64,000 bases of DNA, taken from NCBI GenBank assembly GCA_030680695.1, contig JAUXUT010000149.1, positions 434,001 to 498,000 on the forward strand. The letters are read 5' to 3'. The position numbers and the translations under genes are program-made. The notes under the pieces are model-generated. The model saw only the letters and a list, made by a program, of their open reading frames with translations. It did no database searches and had not been told where the DNA came from. This DNA is from a bacterium (GTDB taxonomy: Bacteria > Patescibacteria > Paceibacteria > UBA9973 > UBA6065). Positions within the stretch are counted from its first letter, which is position 1, and each line of letters begins with the position of its first letter. This document shows, piece after piece, positions 1 through 8,771 of this stretch.

Positions 1-164
1 CTAGTCTTCACCAAAAACCATCGATTCACAGGTCGCATAACAATGGCCGCCATGAAGGCGAGCGCGATCGGTGCGAGAAATGGTACGAAAAGGAACACAG
101 TTAGAACAACGACCGAAATCAGAAGACCGATAAAAAACCCGATTTGAAGCTTTTGGGTGTCCAT
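1..164 (-). CDS. AI-2E family transporter, N-terminal fragment
   Basis: The gene reads leftward off the window edge, so only about 54 N-terminal residues are visible. They begin MDTQKLQIGFFIGLLISVVV and form a hydrophobic first membrane segment. A second hydrophobic stretch with FVPFLAPIALAF and MRPVNRWF follows, as at the start of AI-2E/PerM-type permeases (eight-helix inner-membrane proteins of variable substrate). The family call rests on this N-terminus only; the rest of the protein is outside the window. Confidence 0.6.
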   Translation of the reverse strand, partial: MDTQKLQIGFFIGLLISVVVLTVFLFVPFLAPIALAFMAAIVMRPVNRWFLVKT

Positions 165-191
165 TTAGATGTTGCTGATATTATCCTTGAA

Positions 192-1124
192 TTATAGTAC
201 AGCCTTGGAAACAGAAGAAGAGCGGGCTTTCGGGTTCCTAATTACATATTTGGTGCACTTGGCCGAACAAAAAGCCTTATCTTTCTTCACACACGATGCG
301 CAGCAAAGGATCTGCGTGCGGCACGTAGAGTTGGTGCAGTCAGCGAAATCCTCTGTCTTCTTGTCGCATATCTCGCACCGACCGATGACTTCCCTTTTTC
401 CGCCATTTTTAGGATCAAACGCCATCGTTACGCGCCCATCAAAAACGTAAAGTGATCCCTTGAAATGGTCGCCTGGGTACTTCTCCATGTACGAGACGAT
501 ACCGCCGTCTAACTGATACACGTCCTTGAAACCTTTCTTGATAAGGTACCCCGAAGCCTTCTCGCATCGAACGCCGCCAGTACATACCGTGAGCACTTTA
601 TCGTTCGTGAATTTCTTGAGCTTCGGTATTGCCTTAGGCAAGTCTCGGAAGTTTTTGAGCGGTGGTAAAACCGAGCCCTCGAAAGCGCCGACCTTGTGTT
701 CATAGTTGTTCCTCATGTCGATGATGGTGAATTTCTCGCCTTTCTTGAACCATCGACGGAGCTCCTCTGGTTTGAGGTGCACGCCAGTAACCTTGCGCGG
801 ATCGACGTCGGTATCTTTAGACTTCTCGAGCGAGAGCGAAACAATTTCCGAGCGAACCTTCACGGAAAGGCGTGGAAACGCTCGACCTATTCCCCCACTC
901 ACCTTCCAGTGTATGTCCGCGAAGCCGCGCTTCTGCGACATGAAAGATCTGTAAAGTTTGGTGTTTTTCTTGAGACCTTCAATTGTTCCATTGATGCCTT
1001 CATTAGCCACAATGATTCGACCCTTTAGACCGTGTGCCTCGCAAAAGGTGCGCTGTTCTGCCGCGAACTTCTCGGGGTTTCGTATCGACGCGTATTTATA
1101 ATAAAGGAGTATCTCGTTCTTCAT
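192..1124 (-). CDS. trhO: tRNA uridine(34) hydroxylase TrhO (rhodanese-domain, UPF0176)
   Basis: 310 aa. The N-terminal domain carries the family signature around residues 37-48 (RIIVANEGINGT). A rhodanese domain spans about residues 125-215 with catalytic Cys181 in VCTGGVRCEKASGYL. A cysteine-rich C-terminal tail (C-x2-C, C-x4-C, C-x2-C pairs after residue 248) probably binds zinc. Family members make 5-hydroxyuridine at wobble position 34 of some tRNAs. Length and motif order match TrhO. Single gene; no Shine-Dalgarno before the ATG. Confidence 0.88.
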   Translation of the reverse strand: MKNEILLYYKYASIRNPEKFAAEQRTFCEAHGLKGRIIVANEGINGTIEGLKKNTKLYRSFMSQKRGFADIHWKVSGGIGRAFPRLSVKVRSEIVSLSLEKSKDTDVDPRKVTGVHLKPEELRRWFKKGEKFTIIDMRNNYEHKVGAFEGSVLPPLKNFRDLPKAIPKLKKFTNDKVLTVCTGGVRCEKASGYLIKKGFKDVYQLDGGIVSYMEKYPGDHFKGSLYVFDGRVTMAFDPKNGGKREVIGRCEICDKKTEDFADCTNSTCRTQILCCASCVKKDKAFCSAKCTKYVIRNPKARSSSVSKAVL

Positions 1125-1158
1125 ATGTGGTGCGGCAGCGCTTACGGATGCAAGACTA

Positions 1159-1542
1159 CTAGGAGAAAAGGCCTATGACAAGGGCCATCAACAAGGTCGA
1201 TACCAGTCCGTATCCAAGGTCTACAAGGACCGCGCCACGAGGCATGCGACCATAAAAATAATCATTGACACGAACGGGCGCCATGAAGCCAAGCCACACA
1301 ACAAAACCAGCCATGACTATGCCGCTTAAGCCGAGAACGACTATGGAATTTAAAAGGGATGCGATGAAAAACGCCGTGATCAGAGTTGTGACAGCGGAAC
1401 CGACGTAGGCCTTCCATCCCCTAGTGGAAGAAAGTAACGATGTAGATCCAAAAAACCAGGGCGCATACCACACAAACCCAAGCGCAATAGATATAACTGC
1501 TGCGACTATAACCGTAATCAAATTTATATCAGTGAAAAACAT
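1159..1542 (-). CDS. DUF1761-like small membrane protein
   Basis: 127 aa with four predicted membrane segments. The N-terminal LGFVWYAPWFFG resembles the DUF1761 family, whose function is not known. A TATACT -10 box lies six bases before the ATG, which points to a leaderless transcript. It faces away from the response regulator gene to its right. Confidence 0.6.
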   Translation of the reverse strand: MFFTDINLITVIVAAVISIALGFVWYAPWFFGSTSLLSSTRGWKAYVGSAVTTLITAFFIASLLNSIVVLGLSGIVMAGFVVWLGFMAPVRVNDYFYGRMPRGAVLVDLGYGLVSTLLMALVIGLFS

Positions 1543-1675
1543 ACTTTAAGTATAACATTTAATGAATAATCGAAGACTTTATGAATAAATACTAAATTTG
1601 TGAATAGCGGATGTTTTGCACACATCGCCTGTCAGCGTAGAATTAAGCCACAAAACATTAATTGAAAATAAACCC

Positions 1676-2365
1676 ATGCGCATATTGATAGTTGATGACG
1701 ACAAAGAGATTCGTGACTTTCTCAAAACAAGTCTCCAGGCAGAGTGTTATGTCGTCGATACGGCCAATGACGGCGAGGAAGGATCGTATCTCGCTCGCAC
1801 CCACGACTATGACATTCTCATCATCGACAACATCATGCCCAAGAAAAACGGTTTTGAGATGTGCCAAGATGTGAGAAAGCACGGGAAAAAGATGCCCATC
1901 ATAGTCATCTCTGTCCAATCCGGTGTCGACGATAAGGTGAATTTACTTAACGCTGGTGCGGACGACTATCTGACTAAACCATTTTCTTATCGAGAACTTC
2001 AATCAAGAATCCGTGCCCTGATGCGCCGTCCACAGACCCTCGTAAATCCCGTACTGAAAGTTGATGATCTTATTCTCGACGCGACCAAACAAAAAGTACG
2101 TCGTGGTGCCAAGGAGGTGTACCTCACCAGAAAAGAATTCGCCCTCACCGAATACCTCATGCGAAACAGTGGCGCCGTTGTGAGCCGAGGTATGCTCATG
2201 GAGCACGTGTGGAATGATGCTATAGATCCATTTTCGAATACCATCGAGGCCCACATACTCAATCTCCGAAAAAAGATAGATGCGATTTCCAAACGGAAAC
2301 TTATTCATACCGTACCGGGTCGTGGATATAAAATCGAATCTATCGGCAGGGCCGTGTTCAGCTAG
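1676..2365 (+). CDS. OmpR/PhoB-family response regulator
   Basis: 229 aa from the ATG at 1676. This start is preferred over an in-frame TTG at 1616 because the receiver domain begins at once with MRILIVDDD. The receiver spans residues 1-115, with acidic pocket D7-D9, phospho-acceptor D51 in IIDNIMPKKNG, a switch Ser in VISVQ, and Lys in TKPF. A winged-helix DNA-binding domain follows (about 130-222) ending in the typical VPGRGYKIE. The sensor kinase gene starts 71 bases downstream on the same strand, so they probably form a two-component pair. The regulon cannot be read from the sequence. Confidence 0.88.
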   Translation: MRILIVDDDKEIRDFLKTSLQAECYVVDTANDGEEGSYLARTHDYDILIIDNIMPKKNGFEMCQDVRKHGKKMPIIVISVQSGVDDKVNLLNAGADDYLTKPFSYRELQSRIRALMRRPQTLVNPVLKVDDLILDATKQKVRRGAKEVYLTRKEFALTEYLMRNSGAVVSRGMLMEHVWNDAIDPFSNTIEAHILNLRKKIDAISKRKLIHTVPGRGYKIESIGRAVFS

Positions 2366-2436
2366 ATTTCTTTATCAAAAATTTATCTCTGTTTTACCAA
2401 CATGTGGGATACTTTCTGTACTTCAATACACACATT

Positions 2437-3879
2437 ATGGAAAATCCCCCGCCAAACGCCGACACCGAACAAGGGGTATCTGGTACAAGGTGCCGCGGCC
2501 CCAGCATTCTCTATCGTATATTCATAGAGCCAAAGTCTCTCGACGAGGACAGGCGCCAATGCGAGTTCATATTCAATGTAATCATCTCAACGGCATTATT
2601 CATAATTCTCTTTTTCGGTGTATCGGCCTTTTATACCCAAAGGGTCTCAGCTGAATATACAGATATCCGATCTGGGCCGTTGTTCCTTTCCGCCTCGTTC
2701 TTTGGCCTACTCCTCTTACTTTCTCGCATCGGACTGACCAAACTCGCAAGCTATCTTTTCATCGGGCTGTATTTCCTCGGGGCAACCTATGCGATACACC
2801 GATGGAGCATTGAACTCCCCTTCGGTACTTTGAGCTACGCCGTGATCATTATATTCTCTGGTATCGTGGTGAACTCACGCTTTGCCATGGTTGCAACCGT
2901 GGTCATCAGCGCTACTTTCATAACACTCGGATGGCTACAGGCAAGCGGCCATCTAGCAACCGATACATCATGGCGAACTTTCCCGCTTGAATTCAAAAAT
3001 ACTATTCAACATACCTTCGCCTACACATCTATCATGATAGTTTCCTGGCTCGCCAATCGAGAGATAACCCATTCCCTTGCTCGTGCTCGAAAATCTGAAA
3101 AAGATTTGAAAGAAGAACGTGATCGCCTTGAAATGAAAATTGAGGAACGCACGCGAGAACTCAAGGCGAGCCAGCACGAAAAGGTGTCTCAGTTATATAG
3201 ATTCGCGGAATTCGGTAAGCTTGCGTCTGGTATATATCACGACCTAATCAATCCCCTGACCGCGGTATCGCTTTCGGTTGAAAAACTGCAAGAAGACGCC
3301 GGTATGCAAAGCTCTGAAACCCGCAAACACGTGGACAAGGCGATACGTGCAAGCCGTCGCATGGATACATTCCTTAACACCGTAAGGAAACAGTTGGCCG
3401 CCGAAGAGATAGAGGGCCCATTTTCGCCTGCAAATGAAATACGTGACGCTATAGACATGCTTTCACACAAAGCACGTTCGTCCCGTGCGACTGTTTCGGC
3501 AGATGTGGACAAAGATGCAGTAATACACGGCTCAGCGACAAAGTTCTTTCAAGTCGTTGTGAATCTCCTGTCGAACGCGATCGACTCATATCGAGACAGT
3601 CCGTCATCGGATTGTCGTGTTGATGTGACTTTACGTCGTGGTCCAGATTCACTCGTCCTCGTCGTACGCGATGAAGGTTGTGGTATCCCGCCGACACTTC
3701 GATCAGCTGTATTTGAGCCATTCTTCACAACCAAAGCTAATCATTCTGGCATCGGCCTCGGTCTATCAACAACCAAGAAAATTGTCGAGAAAAACTTCGG
3801 AGGCACTATTTCTGTAATGAACGGAGAAAAAGCGGGCGCCACATTCACTGTTATTTTCCCCACTACTCGAACAAAGTAA
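2437..3879 (+). CDS. membrane sensor histidine kinase
   Basis: 480 aa from ATG 2437; an in-frame GTG at 2404 is an alternative start. About six hydrophobic segments fill residues 40-210, followed by a charged coiled coil (about 215-250). The dimerisation helix carries phospho-acceptor H268 in ASGIYHDLINPLTAV. The ATPase domain shows an N box (NLLSNAIDSY), G1 (DEGCGIP), F box (FEPFFTTK) and G2 (GIGLGLSTTKKIV). There is no separate sensor domain, so the membrane part is probably the sensor. Likely partner of the response regulator just upstream; the signal is unknown. Confidence 0.85.
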   Translation: MENPPPNADTEQGVSGTRCRGPSILYRIFIEPKSLDEDRRQCEFIFNVIISTALFIILFFGVSAFYTQRVSAEYTDIRSGPLFLSASFFGLLLLLSRIGLTKLASYLFIGLYFLGATYAIHRWSIELPFGTLSYAVIIIFSGIVVNSRFAMVATVVISATFITLGWLQASGHLATDTSWRTFPLEFKNTIQHTFAYTSIMIVSWLANREITHSLARARKSEKDLKEERDRLEMKIEERTRELKASQHEKVSQLYRFAEFGKLASGIYHDLINPLTAVSLSVEKLQEDAGMQSSETRKHVDKAIRASRRMDTFLNTVRKQLAAEEIEGPFSPANEIRDAIDMLSHKARSSRATVSADVDKDAVIHGSATKFFQVVVNLLSNAIDSYRDSPSSDCRVDVTLRRGPDSLVLVVRDEGCGIPPTLRSAVFEPFFTTKANHSGIGLGLSTTKKIVEKNFGGTISVMNGEKAGATFTVIFPTTRTK

Positions 3880-3923
3880 AAAGCAGTAAGAAAAATAAGA
3901 CTCACGTTTGCTATAATTTAGAC

Positions 3924-4325
3924 ATGAATAAAGTCTTGTTTATATGCGCCGAAAATGCAGGCAGATCGCAAATGTCCGAAGCATTTTTTAACCATTACAA
4001 TAAATCTACAGAATGGTCTGCTGAAAGCTATGGAACGATGCCTGCAAAAGAAATAAACCGTCGCGTCGCGGAAGCTATGAAAGAACTGGGTATCGATATC
4101 GGAAACAAGTCCCCTGCATTGTTTGATCCTTCAACGGTAGAGAGCTATGACAGAATCATTTCATATGGATGCCTGGTAAAAGGGCTTTTCTCGTCTGCGG
4201 TCCAGGCAAAAATCGAAGAATGGAGTGTAAATAATCCGAAAGACAAGTCTATAGAGGAAGTTAGAAAGATTAGGGATGAGATAAAAGAGAAGGTTCTAAC
4301 TTTGCTTAAAGAAGTGTCTTTATAA
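3924..4325 (+). CDS. low-molecular-weight protein tyrosine phosphatase / ArsC-like protein
   Basis: 133 aa. The P-loop CAENAGRS (Cys8 to Arg14) gives the LMW-PTPase signature, and the KIRDEIKEKV tail is typical of the arsenate-reductase branch. At the usual catalytic Asp-Pro site the protein reads NNPKDKS (Asn104-Pro105), so the expected general-acid Asp is replaced by Asn. The redox Cys pair of thioredoxin-linked ArsC is not clearly present (one Cys in SYGCLVKG). TATAAT lies six bases before the ATG, implying a leaderless transcript. Activity as phosphatase or arsenate reductase is open. Confidence 0.75.
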   Translation: MNKVLFICAENAGRSQMSEAFFNHYNKSTEWSAESYGTMPAKEINRRVAEAMKELGIDIGNKSPALFDPSTVESYDRIISYGCLVKGLFSSAVQAKIEEWSVNNPKDKSIEEVRKIRDEIKEKVLTLLKEVSL

Positions 4326-4670
4326 GCACGAAACTGTTCGCATTGACCTTGGTGGTGCCCTTAAAAGATTTGAATTGGAACGGAATTCTCCGAAATATCC
4401 GAGAGATTAAAGACCTTTTGACGGTCGTCCTCCCCGAGGCAGGCATAATTCCGGACTTTTCGACCATTTATGCCTAAACACATGGAACCTGCCTTTTACA
4501 ACCGTAATTTTAGCAGAAAATCCGAGATCATTCCAGACCACATCGGCTCCCAACTAAACGCCCCGATTGTTGCCACTTGGTTGCCCTTGTGGCGAGCTTT
4601 GTGACAAGAGTAAGAGCTTTGCACCAATTGCGACACTGACGAGCCGTAAGACCGAATTTGAGACCGTGGG
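4326..4670. other. non-coding left flank of copper island 1
   Basis: No open frame with recognisable similarity on either strand. There is a long imperfect stem near 4438-4497 (arms AGGCAGG and CCTGCCT, inner CATAA and TTATG) followed by TTTT, which could terminate the phosphatase transcript. TGGTGCCCT at 4353-4361 repeats the nine bases at 9823-9831 (CCA end of the tRNA-Arg gene), so this may be the worn left junction of an inserted segment; nine bases could also be chance. Confidence 0.35.
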
Positions 4671-4697
4671 ACGATTTGCTTAACTTAAGCAAATCGT
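4671..4697. repeat. perfect 13-bp inverted repeat with 1-nt centre
   Basis: Arms ACGATTTGCTTAA and TTAAGCAAATCGT flank a single C. It lies 14 bases past the nitrite reductase stop codon. There is no T-run on either side, so it looks more like a protein-binding palindrome than a standard terminator. Function unknown. Confidence 0.5.
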
Positions 4698-4710
4698 TAA
4701 TCACATGCCA

Positions 4711-5943
4711 TTAAGGTTTATTTTCGATGTTTGAAAAAATGTCTTTCTGTTCTGATCCCGATACTTCGAGTACCGCCCACGCGCCCTTATTCATTCTCGC
4801 CAGAGCGTGATCTACAAGCAAAAACTTTCCTGGGACATCAACAGTAAATTCAACAATGCTTGATCCTCCAGGTAGCACAAGGGCTGTTTGGGTATTTTTT
4901 TCTATTGCCGACCCTTCTCCAATCGCTCCGTTCGGATGCACATTGTCAAAAATCTCTCCGATTACATGAAAAGATGAAATAAGATTAACCCCGCCGTTGC
5001 CGACATACATACGGATTCTGTCTCCCACCTTCGCATGCATTCTGGGCATGTTTTCGACACGGCCGTTGAATACAACATAGTTCGGTATGCCGTCTAAAAG
5101 TGCCTCGGAGTCAAAGGGAACAAGACCCTTCTTACCTAACTGGCCAATAGTATAATACTCGCCTTGGGTAACATAAAATTCTTTATCTACTTTCGGGAGT
5201 GCCAACTTTTCATCCTTTGGATCAACCATGATAAGTCCGTATTGACCATGCGAATTATGTGAACTCACATTGGGTGTTGCGCAGTGATAAATATAAAGTC
5301 CAGGATTAAGTGCTTTCCATCGGAAGATTTTTGTCTCTCCAGGGGCTACATTCGTAAGCGTTGCACCGCCACCGGGGCCGGTGACTGCGTGTAGATCGAC
5401 ACTGTGATTATGTAAACTTGTTTTGTCGTTTGTAAGAGCAACCTCAATGGTATCGCCCTCTTTTACGCGAAGCATCGGCCCAGGAATCTGCTTATTGTAC
5501 GTCCAAAAATTAAAGTAAATGCCCGGAGCGATTTCTGAAACAACTTCTTGCGCAGTCAAACTAATACGCACGACACCATCAGTATCGGGCGACTGGGGTT
5601 CGCGCGGTACGGCGTTTGGATCGGCTCCGATGTCAGCGACTGTTTCGAAATTATCTTTGTTAAGGAAAAATTGTACTATCTTGCCAAACGGAAGAGCGGC
5701 AGATACTCCTCCGGGAGCATGAGAGCGCATAAATGCTGGCATGGCAAAGTCCGGCGGGTAAGTACGATTAGCGATAAGCCCAGCAAAGAGGGTGAGCACA
5801 AGAATGGCAGTGGGAATATAAATACCCGGCCTTTTTATGAAAGTACTAATAGCAGTGTGTTTCGCGAGATGCAAAAAAAGCAAAGTCAAAGCAACTAGTC
5901 CAATAACCCAAGATGCTATTTCAAATAGTAAGTAGGTAAACAT
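4711..5943 (-). CDS. nirK: membrane-anchored copper nitrite reductase (NirK/AniA type)
   Basis: 410 aa: two N-terminal membrane segments (about 5-27 and 40-60), then two cupredoxin domains on the outer face. Copper sites align with NirK: type-1 ligands H180, C221 and H229; type-2 ligands H185, H220 and H379; catalytic Asp183 and His326. The enzyme family reduces nitrite to nitric oxide. The type-1 axial Met is replaced by Gln234 (context SHGQYGL, family NGMYGL), a stellacyanin-like change. TATAAT eight bases before the ATG suggests its own leaderless transcript. It is the last gene of the copper cluster, but it could instead serve as an electron sink or NO source. The fold is certain; nitrite as substrate is inferred from the residues. 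Confidence 0.83.
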   Translation of the reverse strand: MFTYLLFEIASWVIGLVALTLLFLHLAKHTAISTFIKRPGIYIPTAILVLTLFAGLIANRTYPPDFAMPAFMRSHAPGGVSAALPFGKIVQFFLNKDNFETVADIGADPNAVPREPQSPDTDGVVRISLTAQEVVSEIAPGIYFNFWTYNKQIPGPMLRVKEGDTIEVALTNDKTSLHNHSVDLHAVTGPGGGATLTNVAPGETKIFRWKALNPGLYIYHCATPNVSSHNSHGQYGLIMVDPKDEKLALPKVDKEFYVTQGEYYTIGQLGKKGLVPFDSEALLDGIPNYVVFNGRVENMPRMHAKVGDRIRMYVGNGGVNLISSFHVIGEIFDNVHPNGAIGEGSAIEKNTQTALVLPGGSSIVEFTVDVPGKFLLVDHALARMNKGAWAVLEVSGSEQKDIFSNIENKP

Positions 5944-5985
5944 ACAAATGTATTATACCGCAAATACACTCTAAAAAACTATGTT

Positions 5986-6213
5986 TTAGCTTAAATCCTT
6001 TTTCTTCTCCTCAAATTCTTTTTTATCAATCTCGCCTTTGGCGTAGCGTTCTTTCAAAATTTCGAGTGGTGACTTGTCACGGCCGTAATTATTATCAGAC
6101 TGACTCATGAGCCATTTGATGATAGCAACGATACCAGCGATGATTAAGACCCACCAAAGGATCATAAATATCCAACCGAATCCCCCAAAGGGCATAAATC
6201 CAAAGTTCATCAT
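5986..6213 (-). CDS. small membrane protein with SHOCT domain
   Basis: 75 aa. One Gly/Phe/Trp-rich membrane segment (about 10-35) is followed by a short C-terminal SHOCT-like motif (SPLEILKERYAKGEIDKKEF). SHOCT segments are short oligomerisation modules on many unrelated proteins. It lies between the multicopper oxidase and nitrite reductase genes on the same strand, so an envelope role near these enzymes is plausible but unproven. Confidence 0.7.
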   Translation of the reverse strand: MMNFGFMPFGGFGWIFMILWWVLIIAGIVAIIKWLMSQSDNNYGRDKSPLEILKERYAKGEIDKKEFEEKKKDLS

Positions 6214-6237
6214 AATGATTTTATTTAATATTAATAA

Positions 6238-6459
6238 CTATATAACTTCATGGTGCTTCTCAAGCATCATGTGATGCATCGTTGCAAGTTGGAGCCAAAT
6301 AGCAACAAGGACAAGGACTATGGCATCATAGAAGCAATGTTGCTGTGAGAAGCCTAATACTGTGCCATTTTCTCCCGCTAACCAGGCACCAATAAGTGCA
6401 AGAACTCCCAAAAATCCTGCAATGATACTCAAAACATGTAATATCTTTGATAGTTTCAT
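6238..6459 (-). CDS. two-helix small membrane protein, unknown function
   Basis: 73 aa with two hydrophobic segments (about 8-28 and 45-62) and a His/Met-rich C-terminal end (TMHHMMLEKHHEVI). The His/Met cluster and position in the copper cluster hint at metal contact. I do not recognise the family. Confidence 0.55.
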   Translation of the reverse strand: MKLSKILHVLSIIAGFLGVLALIGAWLAGENGTVLGFSQQHCFYDAIVLVLVAIWLQLATMHHMMLEKHHEVI

Positions 6460-6491
6460 AAATTTTAATTGATGGTTTTAATTACTAATCC

Positions 6492-8081
6492 CTATTCTTC
6501 GACCGTAAACGGAAATACCATACCGGCTTCGATGTGTTCAAGAATATGGCAGTGTGCTACCCATACCCCGGGGTTTGACATATCGACCAGAATATCCAGA
6601 TATTCTCCTGCAGGTACATTGACCGTGTCCTTCCATACCAGATTGGTTTGGGGTACGCCATTTTTATTCAGCACCAAGAATCGCTGGCCGTGGAAGTGGA
6701 TGGGGTGTTGCATGGGGTGCGCGGAGTTGCCGTCGTTCTCAATGCGGATTTTCACTTTGTCTCCTACCTTAAACTTCCAATCAATGTCCATGTTTGCATT
6801 ACCGGAATCCTGATCGATGATCTTCCACGTCACCATGTCCGTGTTGGACATTGCGTTCATACCTGCGTTGTCCGAGTCGTCCCATTCAATACCGCCTTCC
6901 GGTACACCACCCATCATCCGGCCTCCGCCCATACCGGACGGCATCCCATGAGTGCCGTTGCCCATATTGCCCGTGTTGCTACCCATCATATCAAGCGAGA
7001 GTTTTATGCGCTTGTCGGTTGCTTTAGCGAAAAAGGGACGAAAAGGATCAATGATCTTGATGGCCTCGACGTTATCACGGAGCGTCTGAAATACATTCGC
7101 GTTCGCAGAGACGAGAGACTCATCTGAAACGATAATTTTTCCGAGGCGCGTCGTTGCGTCGGGGGTCTTGTTCTGAATGTCGTATTCACCCGGCATGTCA
7201 AAGCGAGTTTCAATGACTTCGCGTTCGGAAGGGGTGATCAGCACCGAGTCTTTCCATTCCTCGCGTTCGTACGCGCCGTTGTCTCCACCGACGAGCTTCA
7301 ACTTCGCTCCCTTGATGGCAAGATTAAACGGCCGGACGCTCGCGCTGTTGGTGAAGTAGAAACGAATCACCTCACCTTTCTTGACCGAGAGCGTGTAATC
7401 GGTTTCGCCATTCACAAGCATTACATTCCCAAAGCGTCCCATAAGAGCGCGATCCGATCCGTCTTTGTAGAATGGCGCGATTTTCCCGTTCTCAATTAAA
7501 ATATCGTCCAGAAAAACAGCAACTTCGCGGTCGACCGTGTTCCAATACGTTGGACTTTCTGGCGTTACCACAAAGTTTCCATAGAGACCGAGCTCAATGG
7601 CGTAGTCATCGCGCATATGTGGGTGATACCAGTACACGCCTGCATCAGGAAAAGCAAGCGTGTAGGTGAACGTCTCGCCGGGGAGAACTACTTTTTGCGT
7701 CACATCGGGTACACCATCAAAGGCGTTCGCCATACGCACGCCGTGGGAATGAATTGTGTTTGCAACATCCGTGTCGTTTTTGAAATTAACGGTCACCGTG
7801 GCTCCTTGGGGGATTTTCAGGGTCGGTCCGGGGATGGAGCCGTTATAGGCAAGCATTCGTACTTCAGTATTGCCAATTCTTTTCTTTACGAAGCCTGCGG
7901 TGAGATTAAAAGTGTCTCCATCCTTGAGTTCTATCACCTCCGTCTTTTCGGCAGACGGTAATCCCTTAATGCTGGTTGAAAATGTCTGACCGGAGACAGT
8001 ATTGTTGTTCGATACGAAAATGCCCCCGACAATTGCTACTGCTATCGCCGCTATTCCAAAAAATAATAGTTTGTTTTTCAT
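6492..8081 (-). CDS. three-domain multicopper oxidase (CueO/CopA-like)
   Basis: 529 aa with an N-terminal signal or anchor (KLLFFGIAAIAVAIVGGIF). All four copper-binding blocks are present: HSHG, WYHPH, HPIHFHG and HCHILEHIEAGM, with type-1 ligands C511, H516 and M521. A Met/Gly-rich insert at about 365-390 (MGNGTHGMPSGMGGGRMM) resembles the Met-rich segments of cuprous oxidases. Likely oxidises Cu(I) outside the membrane as a detoxification step. It sits directly after the DUF302 gene, in a cluster led by a CsoR-type repressor. Confidence 0.88.
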   Translation of the reverse strand: MKNKLLFFGIAAIAVAIVGGIFVSNNNTVSGQTFSTSIKGLPSAEKTEVIELKDGDTFNLTAGFVKKRIGNTEVRMLAYNGSIPGPTLKIPQGATVTVNFKNDTDVANTIHSHGVRMANAFDGVPDVTQKVVLPGETFTYTLAFPDAGVYWYHPHMRDDYAIELGLYGNFVVTPESPTYWNTVDREVAVFLDDILIENGKIAPFYKDGSDRALMGRFGNVMLVNGETDYTLSVKKGEVIRFYFTNSASVRPFNLAIKGAKLKLVGGDNGAYEREEWKDSVLITPSEREVIETRFDMPGEYDIQNKTPDATTRLGKIIVSDESLVSANANVFQTLRDNVEAIKIIDPFRPFFAKATDKRIKLSLDMMGSNTGNMGNGTHGMPSGMGGGRMMGGVPEGGIEWDDSDNAGMNAMSNTDMVTWKIIDQDSGNANMDIDWKFKVGDKVKIRIENDGNSAHPMQHPIHFHGQRFLVLNKNGVPQTNLVWKDTVNVPAGEYLDILVDMSNPGVWVAHCHILEHIEAGMVFPFTVEE

Positions 8082-8084
8082 AGG

Positions 8085-8468
8085 TTATTTTGAGTTATTG
8101 ATAATGGTCTGAATGATGTGATCGACTTCGTTCGGCCGCTCTCCTAGATCGGCCTCTGGGAAAAACTGCGAGAGAACAATCGGTCGCATGCCGGAAATGA
8201 CCGTTTGCCCGTCTTTGGTGTACACGTTTATCTTGCACGGCAGACACAGGCCGATCTTGATATCAATATTCAAAAACTCATTAGCAAACTTTGCGTTACA
8301 AAACTCAACAATCTTAAACAGCTCTCGTTCAAAACCCTTCTCGGCTAATGTCGCCTGCACGTCGTGAGTGTAGAGGACTCGCATACCAGCTTTGGCGATT
8401 TCGTCTTGGACGCTTTGAACCGCTTCGTTGAAAGTTTTTGCTGTTGTTGTGGTATAGTCGAATTCCAT
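8085..8468 (-). CDS. DUF302 family protein
   Basis: 127 aa, soluble. The central CLPCK motif lies in the usual place for DUF302 (after strand IDIKIGL). DUF302 proteins bind heme or occur with redox and metal genes; the function here is not established. Three bases separate it from the multicopper oxidase and five from the repressor gene, so the three are almost certainly co-transcribed. Confidence 0.72.
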   Translation of the reverse strand: MEFDYTTTTAKTFNEAVQSVQDEIAKAGMRVLYTHDVQATLAEKGFERELFKIVEFCNAKFANEFLNIDIKIGLCLPCKINVYTKDGQTVISGMRPIVLSQFFPEADLGERPNEVDHIIQTIINNSK

Positions 8469-8473
8469 AGGAT

Positions 8474-8746
8474 TTATTTATTGGATAGGTTGTATATCCT
8501 GATCAGCTCTTTGACGGCTTTCTCGTCGTCCCCTTTGTGTTGCATTTGGTGCTTCACGTGCGACCGGAGATGATTTTCCAAGAGAAAGCTGTCGAGACTC
8601 TTAAGCGACCTTTGAATGGAAAGGGATTGCTCTAACAAGATGGGGCAATACTCCTCTTTCTCAATAGCCTTAATGAGACCATCGAACTGACCCTTTAGGA
8701 TCTTCGCTCGATGCAATGCCCTCTTCTTTATTTTTTGATCAACCAT
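8474..8746 (-). CDS. CsoR/RcnR-family metal-sensing repressor
   Basis: 90 aa, all-helical, with family residues K-GQ-DGL near the start. The metal residues read Cys34-His59-His63. Copper-type CsoR has Cys-His-Cys, whereas the nickel/cobalt sensor RcnR uses Cys-His-His plus an N-terminal His. Copper enzymes downstream favour copper, but the last ligand leaves the metal open. First gene of the minus-strand cluster; the operator-like promoter lies just upstream at 8772-8815. A second, canonical CsoR is at 58759. Confidence 0.8.
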   Translation of the reverse strand: MVDQKIKKRALHRAKILKGQFDGLIKAIEKEEYCPILLEQSLSIQRSLKSLDSFLLENHLRSHVKHQMQHKGDDEKAVKELIRIYNLSNK

Positions 8747-8771
8747 AGATTTTGGGTGTTAATAATATATA

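Noticed and set aside
4353..4380. Second tRNA or tRNA fragment
   Set aside because: Only nine bases match the tRNA-Arg end; no cloverleaf forms. Kept only as a possible junction repeat.
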